DNA of 64,000 nt from UBA7985 sp965661545 (GTDB taxonomy: Bacteria > Pseudomonadota > Alphaproteobacteria > UBA7985). The translations under genes were made by a program, and so were the position numbers. The stretch lies in assembly GCA_965661545.1 (NCBI GenBank), contig CBFIEF010000005.1:56026-120025 (forward strand), read 5' to 3'. The notes under the pieces are model-generated. The model was not told where the DNA came from. It worked only from the letters and a program-made list of their open reading frames with translations, and did no database searches. Positions 16,729 to 27,011 of the stretch are shown in pieces (position 1 is the first letter of the stretch; each line of letters opens with the position of its first letter).

Positions 16729-18612
16729 GTGACTTCTTTGTTCCAACGCAGCACTCTGGCTGTCGCCGCATTCGGGCTAACCATCGCAGGCGCCGCACAT
16801 GCGCAGGATGACGCAGATGCACCCATCCAGTACTTCATCAACAAATTCGACGGCGACGCCAAATATCCCGCCGATCTCGAGTACTACCCATACCTGAACC
16901 CAGAAGCGCCGATCTATGGCGAATACGTGTCCGGTGTACGGGGCGGCTTCAACGACTTTAACTCGCTCAACGGACGCGGCGAAGACGCCTCGGGTCTGGG
17001 ATTGCTGTCTGATAGTCTGCTGGGTGGCGTCGCTGATGAGCTGGATACATCCTACGGTATTCTGGCAGAATCGATCCAAATGCCCAAAGATCGCACTTGG
17101 GTAACGTTCAAAATCCGCGATGAAGCGCGCTGGTCCAACGGAACGCCTGTGACCGCTGACGATGTGAAGTTCACGTTCGACTTCCAAATGGAAAAAGGTT
17201 GGCCGGGGTTCAAAGACGCGTATGCGATGATCGAAAGCATCGAAGTGCTCGACGGCAACCGGGTCAAGTTCAGCTTCACCGAAGACAACAGTGACCGCAA
17301 CGTGCCGTTCACGATTGGCGGGGAGACCATCGTCCCACGGTACTTCTGGGAAGATCTGGACCCGCAAGAAATCTTCCTCGACACCTATCCGGAAGGTTCT
17401 GGCGAATACCGGATCAAGGAGCACAAGGACGAGGACTACATCGTCTATGAACGCCGCCCTGACTATTGGGGCAACGATTTCCCGTGGGCCAAGGGTTCCG
17501 CGAACTTCCAGACCATCCGCTACCGCTACTACAACGATGTCACCACCCTGCGGAACGCCATCAAAGTTGGCGAGGTGGACATGCGGTCTGAGAACCAGAT
17601 GAAAGCTTGGGTCAACGACTACAAGGCCGAAGACATCCCGGCGATTGCCGAGGGCGTGCTGGTCAAGAAGGAGTTTGACGACAACAACATCCAGAACACA
17701 CAGGCCATGTTCTTTAACCTGCAGCGGGAGAAATTCCAGGATCGCCGCGTGCGGGAAGCCATTGGCTTGGCCTTCGACTTCGAGTTTACCAACAAGCAGC
17801 TGTTCTATGGTCGCTACATCCGCCAGAACTCGCATCTTGAAAATTCCCAGCTGGAAGCAACCGGTGTTGCATCGGGTCGAGAGTTAGAAATCCTGCAAGA
17901 ACTGGATGCCAAGTACCCCGGCCAGTTGCCGGAGACGGTATTCGGCGACCAGTATGCCTATCCAGAGACTGACGGCTCAGGCAACAACCGCGACAACCTG
18001 CGCGCTGCGTTGGATCTGTTCTCTCAGGCCGGCTGGAACCTCGAAGACGGCAAGCTTGTTGATGCCGATGGCGTGCAATTCGCTTTGGAAATCATCGACA
18101 ACTCTCCGGACTCAGAACGCTACATTCTGCCGTGGGTCGAAAACCTCGAGCGCTTGGGCATCGCAGCTGAATTCCGTCTGTTGGATCCGACACAGTGGAT
18201 CGAGAAAATACGCTCCCGTGATTTCGACATGACCGACTACGTTTACCGGGCGTCCTACACGCCAGGCACTCAGATGCGCTACTACTGGTCCTCTGAACTG
18301 GCCGCTACGCCCGGTTCAATTGCCTTCCACGGGTACGAAAGCGAAGTGCTGGACGACCTGATTGCGCAACTGACCATGGCCGATAACCGGGAAGAGTTGA
18401 ATCAGGTCGCCAAAGCGCTGGATCGTGTTCTGACCAGCGAGCACCTTGTTGTTCTCGAGTGGTACTACAACAAGAGCCGCATGCTGTACTGGGACAAGTT
18501 CGGTACCATTGATCACAGCGATGACACAGACTTCCTTGGCGGCCCAACCACGGGTTGGTGGATCGACGAAGCCCTCGACATGACGCTCGATTCGCGTCGC
18601 GACGCGCTCTAA
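16729..18612 (+). CDS. yejA: Peptide ABC transporter periplasmic binding protein (YejA-like)
   Basis: A 627-residue family-5 solute-binding protein. The N-terminal signal peptide ends near AAHA-QDD (about residue 25). The RWSNGTPVTADDVKFTFDF segment and later IIDNSPDSERYILPWV are typical of the oligopeptide/microcin C-type binding proteins, and the length fits YejA rather than shorter DppA/OppA proteins. The start is a GTG behind a GGGGAGAGG site. It heads a four-gene operon with two permeases and a double ATPase. The likely cargo is peptides; microcin C-like compounds are known for the E. coli homologue, but substrate here is inference. Confidence 0.9.
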   Translation: MTSLFQRSTLAVAAFGLTIAGAAHAQDDADAPIQYFINKFDGDAKYPADLEYYPYLNPEAPIYGEYVSGVRGGFNDFNSLNGRGEDASGLGLLSDSLLGGVADELDTSYGILAESIQMPKDRTWVTFKIRDEARWSNGTPVTADDVKFTFDFQMEKGWPGFKDAYAMIESIEVLDGNRVKFSFTEDNSDRNVPFTIGGETIVPRYFWEDLDPQEIFLDTYPEGSGEYRIKEHKDEDYIVYERRPDYWGNDFPWAKGSANFQTIRYRYYNDVTTLRNAIKVGEVDMRSENQMKAWVNDYKAEDIPAIAEGVLVKKEFDDNNIQNTQAMFFNLQREKFQDRRVREAIGLAFDFEFTNKQLFYGRYIRQNSHLENSQLEATGVASGRELEILQELDAKYPGQLPETVFGDQYAYPETDGSGNNRDNLRAALDLFSQAGWNLEDGKLVDADGVQFALEIIDNSPDSERYILPWVENLERLGIAAEFRLLDPTQWIEKIRSRDFDMTDYVYRASYTPGTQMRYYWSSELAATPGSIAFHGYESEVLDDLIAQLTMADNREELNQVAKALDRVLTSEHLVVLEWYYNKSRMLYWDKFGTIDHSDDTDFLGGPTTGWWIDEALDMTLDSRRDAL

Positions 18613-18633
18613 GGCCGGGAGGGATCACCGTCT

Positions 18634-19749
18634 ATGCTCGCCTATATCATTCGGCGCTTGTTGCTGATTCCCGTCACACTGACGGGAATCTTCCTGACAA
18701 GCTTCCTGCTCATCAACTTTGCCCCCGGCGGTCCGCTTGAAGCGCTGATTGCTGAGATGCAGGGGATCTCTACTGATCTGGGCGACAGGATGATTGGCTC
18801 TGACGGAGATGTCGGCGAAGCCTCGAGCGATGGCTCAGAGGTAACGCTCGGCAAGACGGTGAATGACGTCGAAGGCTACACGGGTCGAGAAGGTCTCGAC
18901 CCAGCAGCCTTTGAGCGCTACCGGGAAATGTTCGGTCTGGACCGGCCCTGGTACGTGCGCATGTTTGACTATTTCATCAGCTTTCTGCGGTTCGATTTCA
19001 AAGAGTCGCTGCGCTATGGCCGTCCCGTTGTGGACGTGATTGTTGAGCGTATCCCCGTCACCATGGGACTGGGTATTCTTGGCACCCTTTTCACTTACTT
19101 GATCTGTATTCCCCTTGGCATCGCCAAAGCGCGCCGTGACGGCAACCGCTTTGACTGGTTCACCACCACCGGCGTCGTCGGCGTGGACAGTATTCCCAAC
19201 TTCGTGCTGGCCATTGCGCTGATCGCGATCTTCGCGGTGAACCTGCAATGGTTCCCGCTGGAAGGGTTGGTCGGTGACAACTTTGCAGAGCTCAGTTGGT
19301 GGGGCAAAATTCTTGATTATCTGTGGCACATGACCTTGCCCGCGATCGTCGTACTGGTCGGCGGTTATTCAGGACTCATGATGCTGACCAAAAACAGCTT
19401 CATGGACCATTTAGGCCAGCAGTACGTGACGACGGCGCGGGCCAAGGGCCTGACTGAAAGCCGCATCATGTACTTTCACGTGTTCCGCAACGCGATGATC
19501 CTGGTGCTGTCGGGTGTGCCGGGTTTGCTGGTTGGATTGCTGTTCACCGGTTCGGTGTTTATTGAGCGGATCTTTAACCTCAATGGCCTTGGCATGCTGG
19601 GCTTGGATGCGCTGTCCAATCGCGATTACCCTATCTTGTATGCCAACATCTGGGTCGGCGGCCTGATGGGGCTGACGTTGGTTCTGATCACGGACATCAC
19701 CTACACGCTCATCGACCCCCGCATTAACTTTGATGGGCGCACCGTATGA
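18634..19749 (+). CDS. yejB: Peptide ABC transporter permease (YejB-like)
   Basis: A 371-residue inner-membrane permease with an N-terminal helix (LLIPVTLTGIFLTSFLLINF), an extra periplasmic loop of about 120 residues as in YejB, and a BPD_transp_1 core with the EAA-type signature ARAKGLTESRIMYFHVFRNA. It starts 21 bp after yejA with a GGGAGGG ribosome site and its last bases overlap yejE (ATGA), so the proteins are probably translationally coupled. Confidence 0.93.
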   Translation: MLAYIIRRLLLIPVTLTGIFLTSFLLINFAPGGPLEALIAEMQGISTDLGDRMIGSDGDVGEASSDGSEVTLGKTVNDVEGYTGREGLDPAAFERYREMFGLDRPWYVRMFDYFISFLRFDFKESLRYGRPVVDVIVERIPVTMGLGILGTLFTYLICIPLGIAKARRDGNRFDWFTTTGVVGVDSIPNFVLAIALIAIFAVNLQWFPLEGLVGDNFAELSWWGKILDYLWHMTLPAIVVLVGGYSGLMMLTKNSFMDHLGQQYVTTARAKGLTESRIMYFHVFRNAMILVLSGVPGLLVGLLFTGSVFIERIFNLNGLGMLGLDALSNRDYPILYANIWVGGLMGLTLVLITDITYTLIDPRINFDGRTV

Positions 19750-20858
19750 GACTCAAGCCCTACAAGATCATCGGCCTCGTCTCTGCAACCGAAATGGGCT
19801 ATCGCCGCTGGCTGCGCTTTTTGGCCGACAAGCGGGCGTTGGTGTCGCTGATCGCTGTTTCGATCATCTTTATCACCAGCCTCTTCGCCAATCTGCTCGC
19901 CAACGACCGGCCTTACTTTGTCAGCTACAAGGGCAACGCCTACTTCCCGTTTTTGGTCGAGTATCCGGAAAGCGAGTTCAACGGCTTTGCCGGGCCGACC
20001 AACTACTACGACCCCTTTATCGCTGAAGAGATCAACGAGAACGGCTTTATGCTGTGGCCGGTGGTGCCCTATCACTACCGCCGCGTGGTCAAGGATGCGG
20101 GATCAGAGTTCCCCTCGCCGCCCGATGGCAAGCATTGGCTCGGCACCGACGACAAGGGCCGGGACGTGGTTGCACGCCTGATCTACGGCATTCGGATCAG
20201 CTTTCTGTTCGGCTTTATGTACGTCTTTATCACCGCCACCATTGGACTGAGTGTCGGGGCCATGTCGGGGTATTTCGGTGGGTGGCTGGATTTAGTGCTT
20301 CAGCGGGTGTTGGAGATTTATGGCTCTCTGCCGACCCTATTCATCATCATTGCCATCATGGGGGTGCTACAGCCGAATTTCTGGCTCTTGCTGTTCCTGC
20401 TGTCATTGTTTGGATGGACCGGGTTTGTTGGCACCATTCGAACCGAATTCCTCAAAGCCCGAAACTACCAATACATCACCGCCGCGCGCGCCCTGGGCGT
20501 CAGCAACTTCACCGTCATGTGGCGGCACGTGTTCCCCAACGCGATGGTGGGCACGATCACGTTTTTGCCGTTTGCGCTGGCCGGATCCATCACCGTGCTC
20601 AGCGGGTTGGACTTCATTGGCTTTGGTATGCCGCCGGGCTCACCTTCCTTGGGCGAGATGACCCGCCAAGGGCTCGCCAACATCACCAAATGGTGGCTGG
20701 TTTTCCCGATCTTTACTGGCCTGGGTACTATTACCATGCTGATGGTCTTCATCGGCGAAGGCATCCGAAACGCTATGGACCCCCGGAAAGCGATCAGCAT
20801 CAAACTGCCTAAGCGCTACCGTGCGTCTGCACCCCAAGTTGAGGAGCAAGCCGCATGA
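19746..20858 (+). CDS. yejE: Peptide ABC transporter permease (YejE-like)
   Basis: A 370-residue second permease. An N-terminal helix (about 35-55) is followed by a periplasmic region containing PYFVSYKGNAYFP and WLGTDDKGRDVVARLIYG, a hallmark of DppC/YejE permeases, and then the membrane core with the EAA signature TAARALGVSNFTVMWRHVFP. It overlaps yejB upstream and yejF downstream by 4 bp each. Confidence 0.93.
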   Translation: MRLKPYKIIGLVSATEMGYRRWLRFLADKRALVSLIAVSIIFITSLFANLLANDRPYFVSYKGNAYFPFLVEYPESEFNGFAGPTNYYDPFIAEEINENGFMLWPVVPYHYRRVVKDAGSEFPSPPDGKHWLGTDDKGRDVVARLIYGIRISFLFGFMYVFITATIGLSVGAMSGYFGGWLDLVLQRVLEIYGSLPTLFIIIAIMGVLQPNFWLLLFLLSLFGWTGFVGTIRTEFLKARNYQYITAARALGVSNFTVMWRHVFPNAMVGTITFLPFALAGSITVLSGLDFIGFGMPPGSPSLGEMTRQGLANITKWWLVFPIFTGLGTITMLMVFIGEGIRNAMDPRKAISIKLPKRYRASAPQVEEQAA

Positions 20859-22480
20859 CATTGCTCGATGTACGGCGCCTCGACGTGTTCTTTGACACGC
20901 CCGAAGGCCGGGTTGTTGGCGCGCAGGATATTTCGTTTCAAATCGAACCCGGACGCACCACGGCGCTGGTCGGTGAATCTGGCTCGGGAAAGACCGTGTC
21001 GGCCATGTCGATCCTACAGCTGCTGCCCTACCCCGTCGCCACCCACAGTGACCGCAGCCAAGTGCTGTGGAAGGGCGCGAACCTGTTGAAGGCCACCGAC
21101 CGGACACTGCGCGGGATCCGTGGCAACGAAATCTCGATGATCTTTCAGGAGCCGCAGATTTCCCTGAATCCAGTTCAGAAGATTGACCGCCAAGTTGCGG
21201 AAATCATGATGACGCACCAGCGCTTGGACATGCGCAAAGCCCGCCAACTGGTGCCTGAATTACTCGAAGACGTCGGCCTGCGCGATCCAAAGCGCCAAGC
21301 GCGGTCTTACCCGCATCAGCTCAGCGGCGGACAGCGCCAGCGGGTGATGATTGCGATGGCGCTGGCCAATGATCCGGATCTGCTGATTGCCGACGAGCCG
21401 ACAACGGCGCTGGATGTGACGGTGCAGGCCCAAATCCTCGAACTGCTGCGCCAGAAGCAGCGGGAGCGGAACATGGCCATGCTGCTGATCACCCATGATT
21501 TGGACGTGGTGCGCGCCATGGCCGATGACGTGGTGGTGATGGAGCGCGGCGACGTCGTGGAAACCGGCACGCGTGACGCTGTGCTGGTCTCGCCCAGCCA
21601 TCCCTACACGCAAAAACTGGTCGCGAGCCAGCCCAGCGGCGAACCAAACGCTTTGCCCGTCGGCGCTAAAACTGTCGTCGAGACAACGGATCTGAAAGTC
21701 CACTTTCCCATTCTCGCAGGCGTGCTTAAGCGGCAAGTCGGTGCGGTGAAGGCCGTGGATGGCGTGACTCTGTCGATCCGGGAAGGCGAAACTTTGGGCG
21801 TGGTGGGCGAATCGGGTTCGGGTAAATCCACGCTCGGCATGGCCCTGCTGCGGCTTGTCGCCTCCGAAGGTCCAATCGCTTACCTCAATCAAGACATCGG
21901 CAGTTTTGAGCCTAAGCAAATGGTGCCACTGCGCCGAGAGATGCAGGTGGTCTTTCAAGACCCCTTCAGCAGTCTTTCCCCGCGCATGAGCATCAGTGAA
22001 ATCATCGGCGAAGGTCTGCGCATTCACACGCAAGACCTCACTGTCGAAGCCGCCGAACAGCGGGTGATCGAAGCGTTGGAAGTTGTCGGCTTGGACCCCT
22101 CGGCCCGGCATCGGTTTCCGCATGAGTTCAGTGGCGGCCAGCGGCAGCGTATCGCAGTTGCGCGCGCGCTGATCCTTCAGCCCAAGCTGCTCATCCTCGA
22201 CGAGCCAACATCCGCGCTGGATATGACCGTTCAGGCACAGTTGCTGGACCTGCTGCGGACGCTTCAGACTGATCTGGGCTTGGCGTACCTGTTTATCTCC
22301 CACGACTTGAAAGTGGTCCGGTCCATGTCGCATCAGGTTCTGGTGATGCAGAACGGGAAAGTCGTCGAAGCCGGTGACGCGCAAACCCTGTTTGACCAAC
22401 CCAAAGAGCCCTACACCCGCGCTTTGTTGAAGGCCGCAACCGAATTGGCAGTAGACGAGTCCGCAGCGGTCCGCCAATAG
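20855..22480 (+). CDS. yejF: Peptide ABC transporter, fused double ATPase (YejF-like)
   Basis: A 541-residue protein with two complete ABC ATPase domains in tandem. The first has Walker A GESGSGKT (about residues 42-49), LSGGQRQR signature and DEPTTALD; the second has GESGSGKS (about 316-323), FSGGQRQR and DEPTSALD. The oligopeptide-type C-terminal segments after each domain (PSHPYTQKL, PKEPYTRALL) are present. It powers the YejB/YejE channel. It overlaps yejE by 4 bp and ends the operon; the reductase gene begins 36 bp later on the same strand and may be read through. Confidence 0.95.
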   Translation: MTLLDVRRLDVFFDTPEGRVVGAQDISFQIEPGRTTALVGESGSGKTVSAMSILQLLPYPVATHSDRSQVLWKGANLLKATDRTLRGIRGNEISMIFQEPQISLNPVQKIDRQVAEIMMTHQRLDMRKARQLVPELLEDVGLRDPKRQARSYPHQLSGGQRQRVMIAMALANDPDLLIADEPTTALDVTVQAQILELLRQKQRERNMAMLLITHDLDVVRAMADDVVVMERGDVVETGTRDAVLVSPSHPYTQKLVASQPSGEPNALPVGAKTVVETTDLKVHFPILAGVLKRQVGAVKAVDGVTLSIREGETLGVVGESGSGKSTLGMALLRLVASEGPIAYLNQDIGSFEPKQMVPLRREMQVVFQDPFSSLSPRMSISEIIGEGLRIHTQDLTVEAAEQRVIEALEVVGLDPSARHRFPHEFSGGQRQRIAVARALILQPKLLILDEPTSALDMTVQAQLLDLLRTLQTDLGLAYLFISHDLKVVRSMSHQVLVMQNGKVVEAGDAQTLFDQPKEPYTRALLKAATELAVDESAAVRQ

Positions 22481-22516
22481 TCTCCTCAACACAAGTTTCG
22501 TTGGGAAGTGCACGGC

Positions 22517-23446
22517 ATGAAGTTACTGCTGAAGACAGATCGGTATTTGCTAGGGCGCTGGAAAGATGCGCTTTATCAGCACATTCCAGGGCTGGAAATC
22601 GTGACCTTTCCGTTTGTTGGCGATCCAAGCGATATCGAGGTCGTGGTGGCGTGGGAACCGCCCCTGGGCCTGCTCGCATCTATGCCGAATCTCAAGTTGG
22701 TGATCTCCACCGGCGCAGGTGTTGACCACATCCTCAAAGACCCCAGCTACCCCGCCGACGTGCCTTTGGTGCGTATGGTCGATCCGGGCCTGACCCAAGG
22801 GATGGTCGAATACGTGGTGATGGCGGCTTTGCTGTGCTCACGAAAAATGCACCGTACGTTCTCTGCCCAAGCGCGAAAAGTGTGGGAGCCGGAAACCACG
22901 CCGCTGGCGCCAGAAGTCACGGTCGGGATCATGGGCATGGGTGTCCTTGGTCGGGCCTGTGCTGGGGCGTTGCGCGGTATGGGATACAACGTCATAGGCT
23001 GGTCTCGGACACCCAAGGAGTTTGACGAGGTCCAGAATTTTGATGGCTTGGAAGGCTTGGAGAAATTCCTACCGCGGACCCAAGTTCTTATTTGCCTGCT
23101 GCCCCTGACGGCGGAGACTGAAGGCATCTTGGGGCGCGGCACCTTTAACCGCTTGCCTGCTGGCGCTGCGGTGATCAACGTGGGCCGTGGCGGGCATTTG
23201 GTCGAAGACGAGCTGCTTGGAGCGCTGGATAAGGGCAAGGTTGAAGTTGCAGTTTTGGACGTTTTCAACGAAGAACCGCTTCCTGTAGATCACCCCCTTT
23301 GGGACCACCCACGGGTCTTCCTGACCCCACACATCGCATCCGTCACCACGCCTGAATCAGCCATTATCAGCGTGGCAGAAGCGGTCAACGAACTGCGCAA
23401 GGGTCTGCCATTGACCAACTTGGTGGATACAAAGCTAGGCTACTAA
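22517..23446 (+). CDS. D-2-hydroxyacid dehydrogenase, glyoxylate/hydroxypyruvate reductase A type
   Basis: About 309 residues. The substrate domain contains VISTGAGVDHIL, the NAD(P) domain the GMGVLGRA dinucleotide loop, and the catalytic set Arg (NVGRGGHLVE), Glu (FNEEPLP) and His (TPHIASVT) is complete. The pattern fits GhrA-like reductases of glyoxylate and hydroxypyruvate. The frame allows a GTG start at 22508, but the ATG at 22517 has GGGAAG eight bases upstream. It shares the last four bases with the convergent aminopeptidase gene. Confidence 0.9.
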   Translation: MKLLLKTDRYLLGRWKDALYQHIPGLEIVTFPFVGDPSDIEVVVAWEPPLGLLASMPNLKLVISTGAGVDHILKDPSYPADVPLVRMVDPGLTQGMVEYVVMAALLCSRKMHRTFSAQARKVWEPETTPLAPEVTVGIMGMGVLGRACAGALRGMGYNVIGWSRTPKEFDEVQNFDGLEGLEKFLPRTQVLICLLPLTAETEGILGRGTFNRLPAGAAVINVGRGGHLVEDELLGALDKGKVEVAVLDVFNEEPLPVDHPLWDHPRVFLTPHIASVTTPESAIISVAEAVNELRKGLPLTNLVDTKLGY

Positions 23447-24879
23447 CGCCCTTTCTTCGCTGGCTTCCAAGACTTCAGGAAGGTTGAGACCGCACGCACC
23501 GCATGGGCTTCGCCGCCCGTGGGGCGCCCTGGCCTTGCCGAGGGGTTCCAGCAGAAGATATCCAAATGCGCCCACGCGATGTCCTTGGGCACAAACCGCT
23601 CAAGGAACAAACCAGCGGTGATAGAGCCAGCGAAGGGGAAGCCTTCGGTGATGTTGCACATGTCCGCAATGGAACTCCGCAAATACTGGGCGTAAGGCAG
23701 GTGCATGGGCATGGGCCACAGGGGATCACCCACCCGCTGTCCAACCGTCGCAATAGCCTGTGACAGCGCGCTGTCTCGAGCCATCACGGGCGGTAAATCC
23801 GGGCCCAAGGCGACCCTTGCCGCGCCTGTGAGCGTGGCGAAGTCCACGATCAAATCTGGCTCTTGCTCGCCGGCGTAGGTCAAGCAATCCGCTAGCACCA
23901 GCCGCCCTTCAGCGTCCGTATCACCGACTTCGACTGTCAGCCCCTTGCGGGTGTCCAGCACGTCGCCGGGGCGGAACGCGCCGGCAGATATGGCATTTTC
24001 AACCGCGCCAATGATCACCAGCAGGTTCACGTTGGCCCCTTGCTCCAGCAACGTCCGCGCGACGCCCAGCGCAACCGCTGCGCCGCCCATGTCTTTTTTC
24101 ATGTGGCGCATGGACGAGCGGGGTTTGATGTCCAATCCACCCGTGTCATAGACTACACCCTTGCCGACTAAGGCCACTGTGGGTGCTGATTTTGACACGT
24201 TAAAGCGCACGGCCATCACACGTGGTGCGCGGCTGGCCAGCGCGCCACGGCCCACAGCATGGGCCGCGGGAAAGCCTTCACTCAGCAAATCATCACCAAT
24301 CACTTCCTGCATGCGCCCCCCAAAATCGTCTGCCAGATCGCGCGCGGCTTGGGACAGCTCGGCAGGGCCGAGGTTTTCCGCCGGGGTGTTCACCAAGCGG
24401 CGGGCCAGAATCACGCCTTCAACCCACGCCTGCACTTCATCTCGATCCGCATTTGACGGCCAGACGAGCTGACAGACGTCCAATGCGCGAGGCTTAGATT
24501 TAAACCGCTGATCAGGTAGTTGCGCCATCGCCCAGCCAAAGGCAGCCTGAGTGGCGCTGTCGCGGGTCATTTTCGCGTCTTCGAGCGCGTATCGACCTTC
24601 GGGCAAAGCCGGCGGCAAGTGCGCCAACTGCCAGCTGTCACCTGCGTGGTTTGCCGGGGTGAAATAGACAGCCTCGAGCGCACCATTCTCATCCGGCGCG
24701 AGCAGAACCAATCCCGCCCCGCTCAAATCCTTCGCTTGAGCCTGCAACCATGTTGCGTGACGGTTTGGCAGCGTCTTGAGCCATGCGCGTCCAGCTGTCT
24801 CTGGAATGGCAACCAGTGGGATGGTTTCTTTGGTGGTCCGGGTCGCGAAAAAAGGTGCAGAGAGAGCGGCTTTGCCCAT
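23443..24879 (-). CDS. M17 leucyl aminopeptidase family protein
   Basis: A 478-residue cytosolic metallo-exopeptidase. The C-terminal catalytic domain has the M17 motifs: Lys and Asp in GKGVVYDTGGLDIKP, the DMGGAA helix, and DTDAEGRL (usually NTDAEGRL) with the metal-binding Asp/Glu and catalytic Arg, then FATLTGAARVALG. The N-terminal domain is the less conserved macro-like part. The likely role is turnover of peptides, possibly those brought in by the Yej importer. Start at 24879; the SpoIIE phosphatase stop lies 17 bp upstream on the same strand. Confidence 0.92.
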   Translation of the reverse strand: MGKAALSAPFFATRTTKETIPLVAIPETAGRAWLKTLPNRHATWLQAQAKDLSGAGLVLLAPDENGALEAVYFTPANHAGDSWQLAHLPPALPEGRYALEDAKMTRDSATQAAFGWAMAQLPDQRFKSKPRALDVCQLVWPSNADRDEVQAWVEGVILARRLVNTPAENLGPAELSQAARDLADDFGGRMQEVIGDDLLSEGFPAAHAVGRGALASRAPRVMAVRFNVSKSAPTVALVGKGVVYDTGGLDIKPRSSMRHMKKDMGGAAVALGVARTLLEQGANVNLLVIIGAVENAISAGAFRPGDVLDTRKGLTVEVGDTDAEGRLVLADCLTYAGEQEPDLIVDFATLTGAARVALGPDLPPVMARDSALSQAIATVGQRVGDPLWPMPMHLPYAQYLRSSIADMCNITEGFPFAGSITAGLFLERFVPKDIAWAHLDIFCWNPSARPGRPTGGEAHAVRAVSTFLKSWKPAKKGR

Positions 24880-24896
24880 GTGAGCGTCCTACGCAG

Positions 24897-26861
24897 TTAC
24901 GTGTTTCCAACGACGCGAAGTTTAGGACTTTCTCGGCTTTCTTCGCCATCTTTATTATCAGCAGACTTTTGCGTCGGGACGCCGTCGTACCGGACGACCA
25001 TCAGAGTGATGTCGTCGCTCTGCGGTTGCTCGCCGGTAAAGGCACGTACGTCTTCGAGCACGCTGGAGATGATATCGCTCGGGACGTTGCTTGATTGGCG
25101 GAGCAGGAGGTCGTTCAGGGCAGCAGAAGAGAACAGCCGGTTTTCAGCATTTTCTGCTTCTGTGATGCCGTCGGTGAACAGCACCAAATTGTCGGACGGA
25201 CGCAGCGTGACCGAGCCCGTTTCGAACTTGGCATCCGGCACCAAACCCAACGGCAGACCATGGGTGGTGGCCGTGCGCTCGACCCGAGTTTCACCCCCAC
25301 CGTCGCGGTTGAGCAGCAGTGGCGGTTCATGGCCTGCGTTGGCATAAATCAGCACGCCGGTTTCGCGATCCATCACCCCGTAGAACAGGGTGACAAACAA
25401 ATCGGCTTCGTTGCGCTCGCACAGTTGCTGGTTCACAGCCTCAAGTACTTTGCCGGGGCAATTGTACAGCCGAGCCGTTGCCCGGGTCAGGGAGGACGCC
25501 AGAGCGCCAAAGAGCGCTGAACCCATGCCTTTGTCCGCAACGTCGGCCACGACAATCCCGGCATTGCCATTGGCCAGCATAAACACGTCAAAGAAATCGC
25601 CGCCAACGTCTTCCGCAGGCTTGGTGATGGCGTCGATCGATGCAAAATCCGCGACGTTGAAACTGTGGGGCAGAATAGAGCGCTGGATCTGTGCCGCGAA
25701 TTCCATTTGTTCTTTGAGCAACACCAACCGCTCTCGATCCACCAGCGAAGAGCGGAAATCGGTCAGTCCCCGTGCCAAAGCACCCAACTCGTCACGGCGA
25801 TTGGTGTGCGGAATCCGGTAATCGAAATCGTGGCGTGCCAAGGCGCGTAAGGCTTCGATCAAGTCGGTCAGAGGCCGGAAAGCTCGGTTGAAGAACCACA
25901 GCAGCAAAATCACCGAAACCAGAATCAGGACCGTAAAGCCCCCGTAAACCAAACGGTTCTGCTTTTCTTCGCGGATGGCAGCGAGGGTTCGGTTGCGCAC
26001 CAAACGCACGAACAATCCCTCTTCCAGCATCGGCGTCAGAACCTCGACCCGGATCTCCGTGACAATGCCGCGATGTTCGCCATCGGATAGCGTGAAGTAG
26101 CGTCGTGGCTGGCTGGCCAGCGCTGAATCCTTCACGGCCTCCCAAAAGACCACCGCGCTTTCGTAACGGTTTGGAGCCGCACTTGTGGCGTTGGGCAGGC
26201 CGACGCCCGCGACCTCAATGGCGCCGAGGCGCGCCTGATCTTGTGGTCTTACGCCCGCGGGGTTTTCAATGATGGCGCGCTGGATAAGCGCGACCGGCTC
26301 GCCGACGGAATCCGAGATGTTTCCGATAAACTCTTCGACCGACAAAGCGCCGACATAGACATAAAGCCCGCGCAGGGTTCGCATGGTCCGGCGCACCATG
26401 AAGCTATCAGCATTGGGTGAAATGCCGTTTGCGTAAGACCGGTTCGTGCCGTCATAGCCCTGTGCCAGCAAGTCTACATTTTCACCCACGCTGACCAGCA
26501 ATTGCCCATCTCGGTCGAACAGACCAAAGGACAGCCCCGCGTGGTTTTCGGCGATTTGCTCAAGCCGGAACTGCATGGTTGTCCACGGCTCGTAAACCAA
26601 AGTGCCCGTATCGGGATTGAGGAAAGAACGTGGAATTTGCTCGCTTGGCAGGATGGCCTGAATTTCCGAAGCCGGCGCTTCGAGCCTCAACTGCGCCTCG
26701 CGGACGAAGCCTTCGACAAAGGGTTGATCGTCTTCAAACTGCCGCTCCACAAAGGAGCTGGCGATGAAACGATCACGCATCAAATCGATCAAAAAGAACA
26801 GCACAACAGGCGCGAGCAGGAAGAAAGCCGCCGCCAAGGTTATGCGTGATCGCAGTTGCAT
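24897..26861 (-). CDS. Membrane PP2C-type (SpoIIE) serine/threonine phosphatase with HAMP domain
   Basis: A 654-residue RsbU/SpoIIE-like phosphatase. It has an N-terminal membrane helix (about 7-28), an extracytoplasmic sensor region of about 280 residues, a second membrane helix (about 312-335), HAMP (NRAFRPLTDLIEALRAL onward), a linker coiled coil (LVLLKEQMEFAAQIQRSILP), and a PP2C domain with metal ligands in EDVGGDFFDVF, VADVADKGMGSALF, LFTDGITEAEN and SDDITLMVV. Relatives dephosphorylate STAS-domain anti-sigma antagonists. No STAS or anti-sigma gene is visible nearby, so the target is unknown. It diverges from the unknown at 27012 across a 150 bp gap. Confidence 0.92.
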   Translation of the reverse strand: MQLRSRITLAAAFFLLAPVVLFFLIDLMRDRFIASSFVERQFEDDQPFVEGFVREAQLRLEAPASEIQAILPSEQIPRSFLNPDTGTLVYEPWTTMQFRLEQIAENHAGLSFGLFDRDGQLLVSVGENVDLLAQGYDGTNRSYANGISPNADSFMVRRTMRTLRGLYVYVGALSVEEFIGNISDSVGEPVALIQRAIIENPAGVRPQDQARLGAIEVAGVGLPNATSAAPNRYESAVVFWEAVKDSALASQPRRYFTLSDGEHRGIVTEIRVEVLTPMLEEGLFVRLVRNRTLAAIREEKQNRLVYGGFTVLILVSVILLLWFFNRAFRPLTDLIEALRALARHDFDYRIPHTNRRDELGALARGLTDFRSSLVDRERLVLLKEQMEFAAQIQRSILPHSFNVADFASIDAITKPAEDVGGDFFDVFMLANGNAGIVVADVADKGMGSALFGALASSLTRATARLYNCPGKVLEAVNQQLCERNEADLFVTLFYGVMDRETGVLIYANAGHEPPLLLNRDGGGETRVERTATTHGLPLGLVPDAKFETGSVTLRPSDNLVLFTDGITEAENAENRLFSSAALNDLLLRQSSNVPSDIISSVLEDVRAFTGEQPQSDDITLMVVRYDGVPTQKSADNKDGEESRESPKLRVVGNT

Positions 26862-27011
26862 TTATGGAACCCTAACGCGCCGTGGACGAGATTCGTCGCA
26901 CGAGATGATAATTTCGCCGCCCTCGTCTATAAGAACGGGAGAATACCAGACAAGAAAACAACGCCAGAATTTTAACGCTAGCAAGAGCGCAAGCAAAGCC
27001 CTTTTCGCCGC

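Noticed and set aside
21260..22513. 417-codon minus-strand ORF
   Set aside because: Antisense shadow of the YejF double ATPase gene.
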